DNA from: JBCCSZ01 sp039199225 | GTDB taxonomy: Bacteria > Bacteroidota > Bacteroidia > Chitinophagales > Saprospiraceae | Direction: 5' to 3' | DNA: 10,126 nt | Assembly: GCA_039199225.1 (NCBI GenBank) | Contig: JBCCSZ010000288.1 | Coordinates: 1-10,126 of the forward strand | Shown: positions 1 through 8,605 of the stretch, piece by piece | Layout: each line of letters opens with the position of its first letter | Numbering within the stretch: position 1 is the first letter of the stretch | Made by a program: the position numbers and the translations under genes | Notes under the pieces: generated by a model | Database searches by the model: none | What the model saw: the letters and a program-made list of their open reading frames with translations, nothing else | What the model was told of the DNA's origin: nothing

Positions 1-540
1 AGGCCCTGTTCTGGCCAGCGGAAAACCTTCAAAGAATTCAAAATTGAGGGACACACTAAAACGGTCTTCCGGCTTCAAGCTGAGCTTCAGCATATGGTTC
101 ATCCGGTTTCGGATACCGTAGCTCAGATACATATGGTCTCCTGCCATCCAAATGTGGTAAATCTCATTGTCATCCGGAATTTCCTGAAACTGTAATTGAT
201 GGATGGAGTCTTTTTCCAGATAGTAGAGTTTTCTATTGAGATTCAAAAACCAAATGCGGCCATATGAATCTTCTTTGAGCAGCAAAATCTCCTGATTGGC
301 AATCTTATTGGTTTGGTAACTCTTAAATGTGCGCCCGTCAAAGCTGCACAGACCATTGTTTGTGCCAAGCCATATTTTGCCATCCTGTCCCTGCAGTCCT
401 GTGTAGATGGTCCGTCCTGGTAGCCCATCCCGGTCTGTTAAATGCCACCACCCTGGATGTTGTGCATAACTACTTGGGGCTGCTAGCAAGCAAAAGATCG
501 ATAATTGGACTGTTAAAAGCGCTATTTTTTGCACCATCAT
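1..540 (-). CDS. Two-component regulator propeller sensor protein, N-terminal part (runs off left edge)
   Basis: Reading the minus strand from the ATG at 540 gives 180 uninterrupted codons to the window edge. Residues 1-26 form a signal peptide (hydrophobic core about 6-21, likely cut after SYA before Q27). The mature start reads HPGWWHLTDRDGLPG, followed by DGKIWLGTNNGL (53-64) and CSFDGRTF, a classic Reg_prop blade. A second, weaker blade follows near 88-105 (EDSYGRIWFLN). In Bacteroidota such propellers form the periplasmic sensor of histidine kinases, hybrid kinases or LytTR regulators; the output domain is beyond the edge, so the exact class is unknown. A second ATG directly follows the first. 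No Shine-Dalgarno is visible, as is common in this phylum. A partial TAnnTTTG-like match (minus strand, 573-580) lies about 33 nt upstream, but I see no -33 partner. The family call is good; the output module is not known. Confidence 0.85.
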   Translation of the reverse strand, partial: MMVQKIALLTVQLSIFCLLAAPSSYAQHPGWWHLTDRDGLPGRTIYTGLQGQDGKIWLGTNNGLCSFDGRTFKSYQTNKIANQEILLLKEDSYGRIWFLNLNRKLYYLEKDSIHQLQFQEIPDDNEIYHIWMAGDHMYLSYGIRNRMNHMLKLSLKPEDRFSVSLNFEFFEGFPLARTGP

Positions 541-936
541 GGTAATTGGGCAATTGTTATTCCAAGGCGCTACAAAGTAAAGGACTTCCGTGGAATAATG
601 GTGGGTTTGGAGCCATCAAAGAGTATGGAATATTCCTTGGTACATTGGCTTCGAGCTTTTGTCCTCTGGAAATCGGGTTTGGTACATTGCGCAAACATGG
701 CTCTCCAGAATCGCTTATTTTTGAATTGTGTTACTTAGAGATGTTGCGATTTATTGAAAAGTTTACCCCCAATTACATTTTCCATCGCAAGAGTAGGTTT
801 GTACGAAACAAATTGAGCTGTACAGGTTTCCCAAAAAACCACTACCTGTTACGGCCAAAGATATAAAGTTATAGGGCTAAGCTCTGTAATGGATGGAACG
901 CAAATTGTTCTTAATTACAGCGTATAGCCAATGTTC
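541..936. other. Intergenic region without a convincing gene
   Basis: About 400 bp upstream of the propeller gene. The only open frame of note (plus strand, 546-866, 106 codons) has a Cys- and aromatic-rich, family-less translation and no ribosome-binding site, so I do not call it. No tRNA-like or rRNA-like sequence is visible. On the minus strand a perfect TAnnTTTG match (TATCTTTG, 856-863) could be a distant promoter element for the propeller gene, but it lies over 300 nt from the start codon. Because a clear plus-strand terminator follows at 937-961, a short plus-strand RNA in this stretch is possible but has no direct support. Confidence 0.5.
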
Positions 937-961
937 GGCCGGATATTTCCGGCCTTTTTTT
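937..961 (+). terminator. Intrinsic terminator on the plus strand with no gene upstream
   Basis: The stem GGCCGGA (937-943) pairs perfectly with TCCGGCC (948-954) around a TATT loop and is followed by seven T (955-961). The T-tract is on the plus strand only. Both flanking genes are on the minus strand, so this terminator serves neither. A third copy of the arm, CCGGCC at 971-976, could pair with 937-942 instead, giving a mutually exclusive alternative stem. Confidence 0.75.
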
Positions 962-1021
962 ATGTCCTTACCGGCCTCGTGTATGCGCTTTGCACCGATC
1001 TTTGTCTTTCGTTTATCACTT

Positions 1022-1059
1022 AAACCGCTTTTACTTACAGGCTTGTTACCGCACGTTAC
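1022..1059 (-). repeat. Possible gene-cassette boundary (attC-like) repeat at the 3' end of the GNAT gene
   Basis: On the minus strand the GNAT stop codon is embedded in GTAAC, five bases, GTAAC (direct repeats at 1045-1049 and 1055-1059), followed by AAGCCTGTAAGTAAAAGCGG. From memory, similar GCGGTAACAA...TATAAGTAATAGCGG strings follow many solitary, AT-rich, single-gene inserts in Bacteroidota genomes and resemble mobile cassette ends. That recollection has not been checked by alignment. I could not find a convincing paired core site that would make a full integron attC, nor any integrase in the window. It could be chance or a family-specific 3' end. Confidence 0.25.
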
Positions 1060-1589
1060 TTTTCGATTTCATACAATACACACTTTTCCAATTCTTTGAA
1101 TTGAGAAAGTAAAGGATGATTAAAACTCTTAGTTTTTTTCATTCCGATTTTTTTCATCACTTTTTCCGACCTATCATTTGTTTCTGGGCAAATTGATTTA
1201 ATATTCTCTAGTCCAATTTCGTTAAATGCAAATTCAAGGCAATTTTTCGCACCCTCTGTAGCAAAACCTTTTCCCCATTCAGATTGAGCTAACCTCCACC
1301 CGATATCTACGCAAGGTGTAAAGTCAGACTCAAAATTCTGTTCGGCAATTCCTATGAAGCCAATAAATTCGTTATTGTCAAGTTTGTCGACAGCGAAATA
1401 ACAGAATCCATTTTTAGAGAATTGAGTTTTCATTCTATCAATGAATTCATCTGTTTGCTTTTGTGTTGGAATAGTAGGAAAATGTTCCATTACTTTAGGG
1501 TCGGAATTTATTTTTCCCATTTTGGGCTTGTCATTTTCATTCCAATTTCTGAACCCCAATCTTTCAGACTTGAAAATGTAGTTATTCAT
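1056..1589 (-). CDS. GNAT family N-acetyltransferase (RimJ/RimL type)
   Basis: A 177-residue protein starting at ATG 1589, the usual length for a one-domain acetyltransferase that moves an acetyl group from acetyl-CoA to an amine. It opens with the family-typical SERLGFRNW (8-16). It has a central strand DIGWRL (95-100) and then the acetyl-CoA pyrophosphate loop SEWGKGFATEG (103-113; the R/QxxGxG/A type). The C-terminal NDRSEKVMKKIGM (138-150) is typical of RimJ/RimL-like members that modify N-terminal or small-molecule amines. The substrate cannot be read from the sequence. The gene is markedly more AT-rich than its neighbours and uses many Asn, Lys and Phe codons. It is not part of an operon: the upstream operon ends in a strong terminator only 25 bp before its start, and no promoter is evident in that gap. 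These traits suggest recent acquisition. Confidence 0.9.
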   Translation of the reverse strand: MNNYIFKSERLGFRNWNENDKPKMGKINSDPKVMEHFPTIPTQKQTDEFIDRMKTQFSKNGFCYFAVDKLDNNEFIGFIGIAEQNFESDFTPCVDIGWRLAQSEWGKGFATEGAKNCLEFAFNEIGLENIKSICPETNDRSEKVMKKIGMKKTKSFNHPLLSQFKELEKCVLYEIEK

Positions 1590-1614
1590 TCGGTTTGTTC
1601 TAAGGTGTGGTCAT

Positions 1615-1645
1615 AAAAAAAATTCCTATGCGAAGAGCATAGGAA
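1615..1645 (-). terminator. Strong intrinsic terminator of the sigma-factor operon
   Basis: The perfect 9-bp stem TTCCTATGC (1623-1631) / GCATAGGAA (1637-1645) encloses a 5-nt loop. On the minus strand it is followed by eight T (A-tract at 1615-1622 as printed). It lies 62 bp past the stop codon of the 594-residue membrane protein and should end that transcript. Confidence 0.93.
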
Positions 1646-1707
1646 CGGATGAGAGAAAGGAAACTTACTATTGAGTATCTCGTTAGTTATAGGTTATTAT
1701 CAAATTT

Positions 1708-3492
1708 TTAGAATTCAAGGATTTTTCGAATGTCTTCCTCCGACTTGATTTCTTTATCCACCAAATCCATCACAAAGGTAGCATGGCTGCCATCTCCTTG
1801 ACTGATTCGCTTGAATTCATCTGGGCGCATGATTGCGATTTTGTTATCTGAGGTCAGCAACCAAAGGAGGTTATCAGACTTCTTGTTGTAGGCCACCTCG
1901 ACACCCTTTCCAGTGTAGTAGCGGCAGACTGTATTGAGAGACTTATCAACCAAATAGGCAGTATTTTCGGCATAGCTGCTCTTGCGGTCGATGTCTACAA
2001 ACTCTCCTTTGACTTTGACCATAAAAGGAGGGAGTGGACGGTCGCAATTCCAGATGCCAAAGCTGCTAGCTGTAAAGCGGTTGAGAATTTTACGGCGAAT
2101 CATCACCTTGTTGGCTGCATAATCTTTACCGTCAGCCCGGTAGGCCGCTATCTGCTGTTCGTATTCTAGATTTGCGATGTCTTTTTCGCGTTGAATCTCT
2201 TTGCTAAGCTCATCTTTCAAAGAAGCTAAAGCAGCTTCTCTTTCAGCGATCTTTTCCAGATAGACCTTCATGTCGTCGTTAAATTTCTCAATGGCATTGT
2301 CATAGTCGGTACCACTAAGTACTGGATCGACGATCAACTTCATTTGATTATCACCGTAAATCAGTGTCAATTCGAAATCATTGCCATTGAGGGGCTTCAA
2401 GCGCATGCTTTCCCAGTCGATACCAGCAGCGGCAGCTCTGTTGAAGTCTGGGTTTTTAGCTGGATTTACCTGCCACATCGAGTTGGCGTACTGCTTGCGC
2501 AATTCAGCAAGGTCGTCCTCCACTTCGTCTACCATCTTTTGAGTGCCAGATGCGGTAGGGTTGGACTCGAGCTGGACATCTTCAAAATTGAGTTCGAAAA
2601 CGGGATGCTCTTCATTCGCCTTCTCTGGCTTAGTCGGCTTGGGTACTACTGGAATAGTTGCTTCGATCTTTGCCAACTCTTCCTGATTTTTACGGGCGAT
2701 TTGATCGAGCGATTTTTGATACTTTTGCTTCATTACATCTTCCGGTCCCACATTTGTCGGCCTTTCTTCCGAGAGTACCTCAATGGCGTCTTTGCCCTTG
2801 TACACCCAGTTGCGGTTGATTTGATCCAACACATAAATGTTGTAGTCAGGTGCTTTGTCGGCTTCAGATGCGGAGACTAAAACTTCGGAAACCAATTCTA
2901 CTTTGATTTCCTTACCAGGGGCGATGTTGACCCGCTGGCCATCTTTTTCGGCGTAAATCTCAATCATTCCGGCAGATTCCAGTAAATATCGAACGCCAGC
3001 CGAGTCGTATTCCATCGGAATGCCAGATAGGAAGAAATCGACATAATCGTGGAATTCGCGGTACTTAACGTCGACACTGCCACGGACGGGCTGTCCTTGG
3101 GCGTCTACAAAAGCATCTTGGGGAATGTTGAGTTGAGAACCGTTCTCTAATTTGAAAGAGCTTGCTTTGTTGGTATTAAAGGTGTGTTTTTGATAACTAG
3201 GTGCAATATTTAACTTAGGAGGATTGACATAGGGTTGGCTGGCAAAGTACTCTTCTGCTTCGGCGCCGTAGTTGTTTTGGTTGAAAAAAGCATTGATGAA
3301 GAAAAATCCGAGAACAGCGGCAGCAGCGGCGGCACCAATCACATACAGCATCCGGGACCGAGGGTGCCGCACGACTTTAGGGGACTCCTCCTCATAGCGG
3401 CTCAACAAAGCATCGAAGTCTTTGTGCTTGTTGACCTGTTCGGCGGAAGGCTTCCGAGGGTTGAGATCGAAATTGTAATTGTTCAGCTTCAT
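1708..3492 (-). CDS. Single-pass membrane protein, probable anti-sigma/sensor partner of the ECF sigma factor
   Basis: A 594-residue protein encoded 39 nt after the sigma-factor gene. Visible parts: a polar, charged N-terminus (1-47, with KHKDFDALLSRYEE) likely in the cytoplasm; one Ala-rich membrane helix at about 48-68; a long exported part. The exported part begins with a beta-rich module (about 105-205) carrying GSQLNIPQDAFVD, DFFLSGIPMEYDSAG and ESAGMIEIYAEKDG, a pattern I associate with ZU5-like or envelope-stress domains of Bacteroidota. Charged, coiled-coil-prone stretches follow near 250-285 and 400-470, then a beta-rich C-terminus. There is no zinc-binding HxxxCxxC anti-sigma motif. 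By position and topology it probably holds the sigma factor at the membrane and reads a periplasmic signal; this role is inferred. A strong terminator follows at 1615-1645. The start at 3492 places the helix normally for an N-in, C-out protein. Confidence 0.7.
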   Translation of the reverse strand: MKLNNYNFDLNPRKPSAEQVNKHKDFDALLSRYEEESPKVVRHPRSRMLYVIGAAAAAAVLGFFFINAFFNQNNYGAEAEEYFASQPYVNPPKLNIAPSYQKHTFNTNKASSFKLENGSQLNIPQDAFVDAQGQPVRGSVDVKYREFHDYVDFFLSGIPMEYDSAGVRYLLESAGMIEIYAEKDGQRVNIAPGKEIKVELVSEVLVSASEADKAPDYNIYVLDQINRNWVYKGKDAIEVLSEERPTNVGPEDVMKQKYQKSLDQIARKNQEELAKIEATIPVVPKPTKPEKANEEHPVFELNFEDVQLESNPTASGTQKMVDEVEDDLAELRKQYANSMWQVNPAKNPDFNRAAAAGIDWESMRLKPLNGNDFELTLIYGDNQMKLIVDPVLSGTDYDNAIEKFNDDMKVYLEKIAEREAALASLKDELSKEIQREKDIANLEYEQQIAAYRADGKDYAANKVMIRRKILNRFTASSFGIWNCDRPLPPFMVKVKGEFVDIDRKSSYAENTAYLVDKSLNTVCRYYTGKGVEVAYNKKSDNLLWLLTSDNKIAIMRPDEFKRISQGDGSHATFVMDLVDKEIKSEEDIRKILEF

Positions 3493-3531
3493 GATTCAGC
3501 TGTTTTGAAACCGGAGGACGGGCTGAAGCGC

Positions 3532-4119
3532 CTAGCGAGCCTGCCCTTGTTCACTGTTTTTTAGAATAATTTTTCTTAGCTTTTCTAACAAACGGTACGT
3601 TCGAATCTTTGCGTTGCTTTCTGTAATGGCAAAGATGTCTGCAATTTCTTTGAAGGGGCGCTGTTCAAAAAAGCGCATTTCAATCAGTTGGACCTCTTCT
3701 TCGGCTAGCTCATCCAATGCATGGATCATCGCCTGTCGATAATTCGGGTGGTCCTTTTCGTCCATCTCCTCGATCATCTCGCCGAAATGGGAGTCCTCCA
3801 CACTTACGACCCGGTTTTTCTGTGCATCCCGAAAATGTTGCGACACCTCATTGGAGGCAATTCGGAACAACCAGGCCGAAAACGGGACTCCTTTGAATTC
3901 GTAAGAATACAATCGCTGCAGTGCCTTCAGAAATACGTTGGAAACCAATTCTGCCGTTAGATTTTCATCGGCAGTGCGGCGAAACACAAAGGAGAATATG
4001 TTGTCGTAGTATCGGTCGTATAGGGGGCGAAACGCAGCAGGGTTTTTCTTAGCAGCCTGGATAATCCGCCACTCTTCCTGCATCGCTTCTTTGGAAACCG
4101 TCTTCTTGGATGAATCCAT
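3532..4119 (-). CDS. ECF-type RNA polymerase sigma factor
   Basis: A 195-residue sigma-70 family protein of the short extracytoplasmic-function type. Region 2 spans about 26-97 (FRPLYDRYYDNIFSFVFRR, then ELVSNVFLKALQRL and FSAWLFRIASNEVSQHFR), the core-binding and -10-recognition helices. Region 4 spans about 131-184 (LDELAEEEVQLIEMRFFEQ, then the helix-turn-helix FKEIADIFAITESNAKIRTYR) for -35 recognition. Regions 1.1 and 3 are absent, as expected. The frame stays open to an ATG at 4173 (213 residues), but those 18 extra residues look unlike a sigma N-terminus, so I prefer the ATG at 4119. It heads a two-gene operon with the membrane protein at 1708-3492. This arrangement suggests release from the membrane on an envelope signal and, often in such pairs, autoregulation. 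No confident promoter is visible. Target genes are unknown; the divergent lipoprotein gene is a candidate by proximity only. Confidence 0.93.
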   Translation of the reverse strand: MDSSKKTVSKEAMQEEWRIIQAAKKNPAAFRPLYDRYYDNIFSFVFRRTADENLTAELVSNVFLKALQRLYSYEFKGVPFSAWLFRIASNEVSQHFRDAQKNRVVSVEDSHFGEMIEEMDEKDHPNYRQAMIHALDELAEEEVQLIEMRFFEQRPFKEIADIFAITESNAKIRTYRLLEKLRKIILKNSEQGQAR

Positions 4120-4273
4120 TCTTGCCCTGTTATTTTTTACAAGAGTACGACTTATTTGCAAGTTTGTGTACATCTGTGTTTAGTTTAACGAGGAAAGATC
4201 CGCTCACACAAAAATTTTTAGTTGAAAGAATCGAGCATCTAATCTTAAAATAGATAGCGACTTGATTCAAAAG

Positions 4274-4326
4274 TAGCCTATAATCCACAGTCAGACTTGA
4301 AAATCCGACTGTGGAGTCATAGGCTA
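4274..4326. repeat. 53-nt near-perfect inverted repeat (hairpin)
   Basis: The outer arms TAGCCTAT (4274-4281) and ATAGGCTA (4319-4326) pair over 8 bp. The inner arms TCCACAGTC (4284-4292) and GACTGTGGA (4307-4315) pair over 9 bp. They are separated by a small 2/3-nt internal loop, with a 14-nt apical loop. No T-tract follows on the plus strand. On the minus strand only a short TTTT lies just beyond, and no gene ends there, so a terminator role is unlikely. It could be a small structured RNA, a protein-binding or cruciform site, or a palindromic repeat element. Confidence 0.85.
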
Positions 4327-4562
4327 TCAGCTAATCGCCATAAAGACCGTTTCAAATACATAATGCAGGAACATCAAAAAGATACAGGCTCCGACAAAAA
4401 AAAAATTATTTTTTTTCAAGAATTGACCGGATTGCTTTGTAACAATGAAAATACATTGCTGTTTTATGCTTGCTTGCATTGAAATTCTTGGTGGAAGACC
4501 GTATCTTAAGGAAGTCTACACACTTTCATTATTGAATTTTATGGTTTAGGTAGCAGTTGATG

Positions 4563-4607
4563 CTCTTCGCTCTACGTCTATCCATTCGAAATGATAGAAT
4601 TGAAGAG
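4563..4607. repeat. Two-tier inverted repeat in the lipoprotein leader
   Basis: The outer arms CTCTTC (4563-4568) and GAAGAG (4602-4607) enclose inner arms within 4577-4598 (TCTATC...GATAGA, extendable with one bulged C to a 3-nt CGA loop). If transcribed it would form a stem in the 5' leader of the GH3/beta-lactamase gene. It abuts the palindrome at 4607-4618. Confidence 0.5.
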
Positions 4608-4618
4608 GTAGTACTACC
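4607..4618. promoter_or_regulatory. Perfect 12-bp palindrome, candidate operator
   Basis: GGTAGTACTACC is fully self-complementary, the form expected of a site for a dimeric DNA-binding regulator. It lies about 200 bp before the start of the GH3/beta-lactamase gene. No second copy was noticed, so the regulatory role is only a possibility. Confidence 0.3.
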
Positions 4619-4819
4619 GATTTACCCTGTCAACTCAACAAAAGGCAGAAGCAAGCTTTCTTGTCTTTTTATCAAGGAGTGATAAGGGTTGGCATGCTGC
4701 CTCGTAATTTATGGATGAAAGCCTATAGACAGCTCGATTTACGATGATTTCCCAGGGCTTCTGACCCTCAGCATACTAAGGAGAAAACATAATAATTGGA
4801 CCCGACAAATAGAAACACT

Positions 4820-7672
4820 ATGCGGAGGTTGGTTTTTGTATTCTTATGGCCCTTGTTGGTTTGTAGCTGTAGCAGAGAGGTGGAGCAGCACGAACAGATT
4901 TATACACCTTTTTTACAGCAGTCCACCCAACTTGTCGATTCAACCCTCCAAAGACTTACTTTGGATGAAAAAATCGGTCAATTACTGATTTATAAAGCTG
5001 ATGCTCCTTCCAATGGTGCCATCGATAGCCTGCTTACAGACAACCACAATGGCTTATCTGGTGGTTTCCTACTCAAAAATTTACCTCTCCATCGCTTTAT
5101 CAGCATCCGGGATAGCTTATGTATGACTGCTTGTCAGCCGCCCTTCTTTTTAACCGATGAGGTTTTGAGTCTCCACAATCAATTCTCAGACCTAGACCCC
5201 TTTCCACTGCCGGCCACCCTCAATGCTGTCAAGGGAGATTCGCTGCGCGATGCCTTGAGTCTGGCCTATCTCGATCAGTGCGAAGCACTTGGGATCAACA
5301 TGTCTCTTACACCGGGCATTCAGATCAGTTTTGATGCAGAAGGCCGCTTTCATCCGCTGGCTTTTGTCAATGATGAGGAAGCACTGCTACACCACTCGGC
5401 CCGTCGTTTGGAAGCTTTGCAGGAGCGAAACATCCTGTCCGTTGCCAATGCATTTTCTTTGCCGGATACTATTTTAAAGGATACTTCTCTAACAGCTCGC
5501 AAACAATTACATCCGTATTACAATCTATCCTACAATGGATTATCCGGGCTGGTCATTAAAAATGTGGCACAGGATACCCAGGGTAGCCCCCCTTTGTATT
5601 TGCAACAAGGATTGGAAGACCGCCTCAAGTTTAAGGGATTGATGATGGCTCATCTATCCGACCCAGCAGCCTTGGAACGTTTTCTTTTGGCTGGTACCGA
5701 TCTGCTGATTGTCGAAGGAGGTGGTCTGCGCGCGTGGAAGGAGGCCATTCAAGCGCTCTACGACAAAGGAACGCTGACGCCTTTTGTGCTAGACGAAAAG
5801 GTTCGAAAAATCCTCATGGCTAAGCAATGGATCGCTCAACAGCCAGAAAGGGAAGCCCCCTTGGAGGTCGCAAACTTGTTTCAAGACCCAGCTCAATCCG
5901 AATTGCGGGCGTCCATTTACGAAAAAAGTGTTGTGCTGGCGCACAATCCAGAGGAGCGGCTGCCTTTCGAACAGCTGAAAAGACGGAACTTTCACCTGCT
6001 TTACCCTGGCAGTCGTTCTTCCCGTACCTTTGAGGCTTACGTTAGAAAATATGTCGACTTCAAGGTATATCAAAGTGAGGCATTGCTTTTACCCAACGTG
6101 TCTGACCGTCAGTTGAAAAGGCGAAGTCTCATCGTTTGCCTACAGGATGTATCTATTGATGCACAAAAAGACTCTGCCTTTATTACGCAGCTCAACGAAT
6201 GGGGACAGAAAACAGAATTGGTCCTCATCAATTATGGTCCTCCAGGGAATTTATCCCTTCTGGACTCTTCCATGATGATTGTCCAGGCGTTCGAATTCAA
6301 CGAGATCAATCAAAGGCTAGCCGCTCAGTTGCTCTTTGGAGCCTTCGATCCGCCGGGTGTTTTGCCGATGACCCTAGCAGCACACCTGCCGGAGGGAAGC
6401 TCCAACCGGATTATTCCCAATCGCTTGCGCTACGCCCGGCCAGAAGAAGTGGGCGTGGCAGCCTACAAACTCGTGGGTATCGATGCGATTTTTAACTCTG
6501 CCATAGCCAGTGGTGCAACACCAGGCGGCCAGGTCCTCGTGGCCAAGGACGGAAAGATCATCTATTCCAAAGCATTTGGTCATCATACCTACCAAAAAAA
6601 GCGCAAAGTCAAGGAAACCGATGTCTTTGATCTGGCTTCCATCACCAAGGTTGCTGCCACTACTCTAGCCGCCATGAAGCTCTACGAGCAAAAGGTCTTC
6701 CGGATGAGCGATCCGGTGAAAAAATACATCATGTGTGGCGATGATTCGCCCATTCGCAATATTCCCCTAAAAAAGCTGTTTACCCATACCTCGGGCTTGC
6801 AGCCGAATATGCCCATTGCACCCATGATTATGCTTCGGGATACAATGGCAGAGTGGGGGCAGGTGTTTTCCAATGAAAAGAGGGTTCCCTTTGTTGTTCC
6901 AGTTGCTGATACCATGTTTTTGGACTATCGCTACATCGACAGCATGTGGCAAGAGGTGTATAAATTGCAGCCACGACGGCGGAAAAGTTATCGCTACAGC
7001 GATGTCAATTTCAATCTCATACAAAAGCTGATAGAATCAGAAACGGAGGCCAAGCTGGATGAATATTGCCAAGAGACCTTTTATGAGCCCCTCAACCTGC
7101 GCCATACCAGCTTCCGGGCCTGGGAAAATTTTCCAGCCAACGAAATTGTTCCTACTGCCAAAGATGCCCGCTGGCGCCGGCAACTGCTCAAAGGATTTCC
7201 GCACGACGAAACGGCGGCCTTGATGGGAGGTGTAAGTGGCAATGCTGGCCTGTTTTCCAATGCAACCGACCTGGCAGTCATTATGCAGATGCTATTGAAT
7301 GGGGGCCATTATGGTGGTGATACGCTGCTGACGCCCGAAGTCATTAAGTATTTTACTTCCAGTCAGAAGGGCGGGTATCGCGGCTTGGGTTTTGATAAGC
7401 CAGGCAAAAGCAGGCGACCTGCACATTCCCGGCAGGCATCCCGCAGTACCTACGGACATACAGGCTTCACAGGTACCTGCGTTTGGGTCGATCCAGACGA
7501 AAATCTCATCTACGTTTTTCTGGCCAATCGCATCCACCCAGAACCCTACAACAAATCGCTGTTCCGACTCAGGGTCCGGCAACGCATTCACAATGTCATC
7601 TACGATGCCTTGGATACTCACCCGCCCGCCAAAGAGCCAGCCCCACGCAGGGAGGTTGCCAGGGCAGAGATG

Positions 7673-7678
<6 letters not shown>
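4820..7678 (+). CDS. Fusion lipoprotein: degenerate GH3 (NagZ-like) region plus serine beta-lactamase/PBP-like domain
   Basis: From ATG 4820 the protein has 952 residues. A lipoprotein signal (MRRLVFVFLWPLLVC, lipobox ending at C15, possibly C17) predicts a lipid anchor. Residues about 38-330 follow GH3/NagZ order: LTLDEKIGQLL (46-56), a CEALGIN strand, then GLMMAHLSD and AGTDLLIVEGG. The family's KHFPGHGDT loop is replaced by ANAFSLPDT (209-217), and the catalytic Asp of the GLxxSDDL strand is His278, so hydrolase activity is doubtful. About 368-525 resembles the GH3 C-terminal alpha/beta domain. About 535-935 is a class C beta-lactamase/DD-peptidase fold with all three motifs: SITK (S607, K610), Y726-S-D and HTG (880-882). 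It likely acts on, or senses, peptidoglycan outside the cytoplasm. GH3/beta-lactamase fusions are known in Bacteroidota. Start choice: the frame is also open from a TTG at 4796, 12 nt after AAGGAG (4778-4783), which would add 8 residues; I prefer ATG 4820 because it gives a normal short signal-peptide start. Confidence 0.88.
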
Positions 7679-8596
<918 letters not shown>

Positions 8597-8605
8597 TGGA
8601 AGGGT

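Larger units (their letters stand above)
4174..4795. other. Long structured intergenic region between divergent genes
   Basis: About 620 bp between the sigma operon (leftward) and the GH3/beta-lactamase gene (rightward). No convincing protein gene is present; the 61-codon frame at 4297-4482 starts inside a hairpin arm and has no ribosome-binding site. The stretch holds a 53-nt hairpin (4274-4326), an A10-TTA-T8 tract (4396-4416) likely to be bent or easily melted, a second hairpin (4563-4607), a 12-bp palindrome (4607-4618) and very short ORFs near 4694-4764. It may contain both promoters, operators, a long leader or a small RNA. Confidence 0.6.

Noticed and set aside
546..866. 106-codon plus-strand open frame before the 937-961 terminator
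   Set aside because: The translation matches no family I know, is rich in Cys and aromatic residues as random frames are, and has no ribosome-binding site. The terminator downstream keeps it from being wholly excluded.
937..1059. A complete integron attC site
   Set aside because: Only one side looks core-like. I could not pair GTAACAAGCC with more than a partial GGCTATAC near 921-931, and there is no integrase or cassette array, so only a tentative repeat is reported.
2344..2880. 178-codon plus-strand frame
   Set aside because: It lies entirely inside the minus-strand gene for the 594-residue membrane protein, whose translation has clear domain structure; this is a shadow frame.
4274..4326. 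Hairpin as an intrinsic terminator
   Set aside because: No T-tract follows on the plus strand, only TTTT on the minus strand, and no gene on either strand ends nearby.
4297..4482. 61-codon plus-strand frame in the divergent intergenic region
   Set aside because: Its start is inside the loop of the 4274-4326 hairpin, it has no ribosome-binding site, and it runs through the A/T tract; composition is not protein-like.
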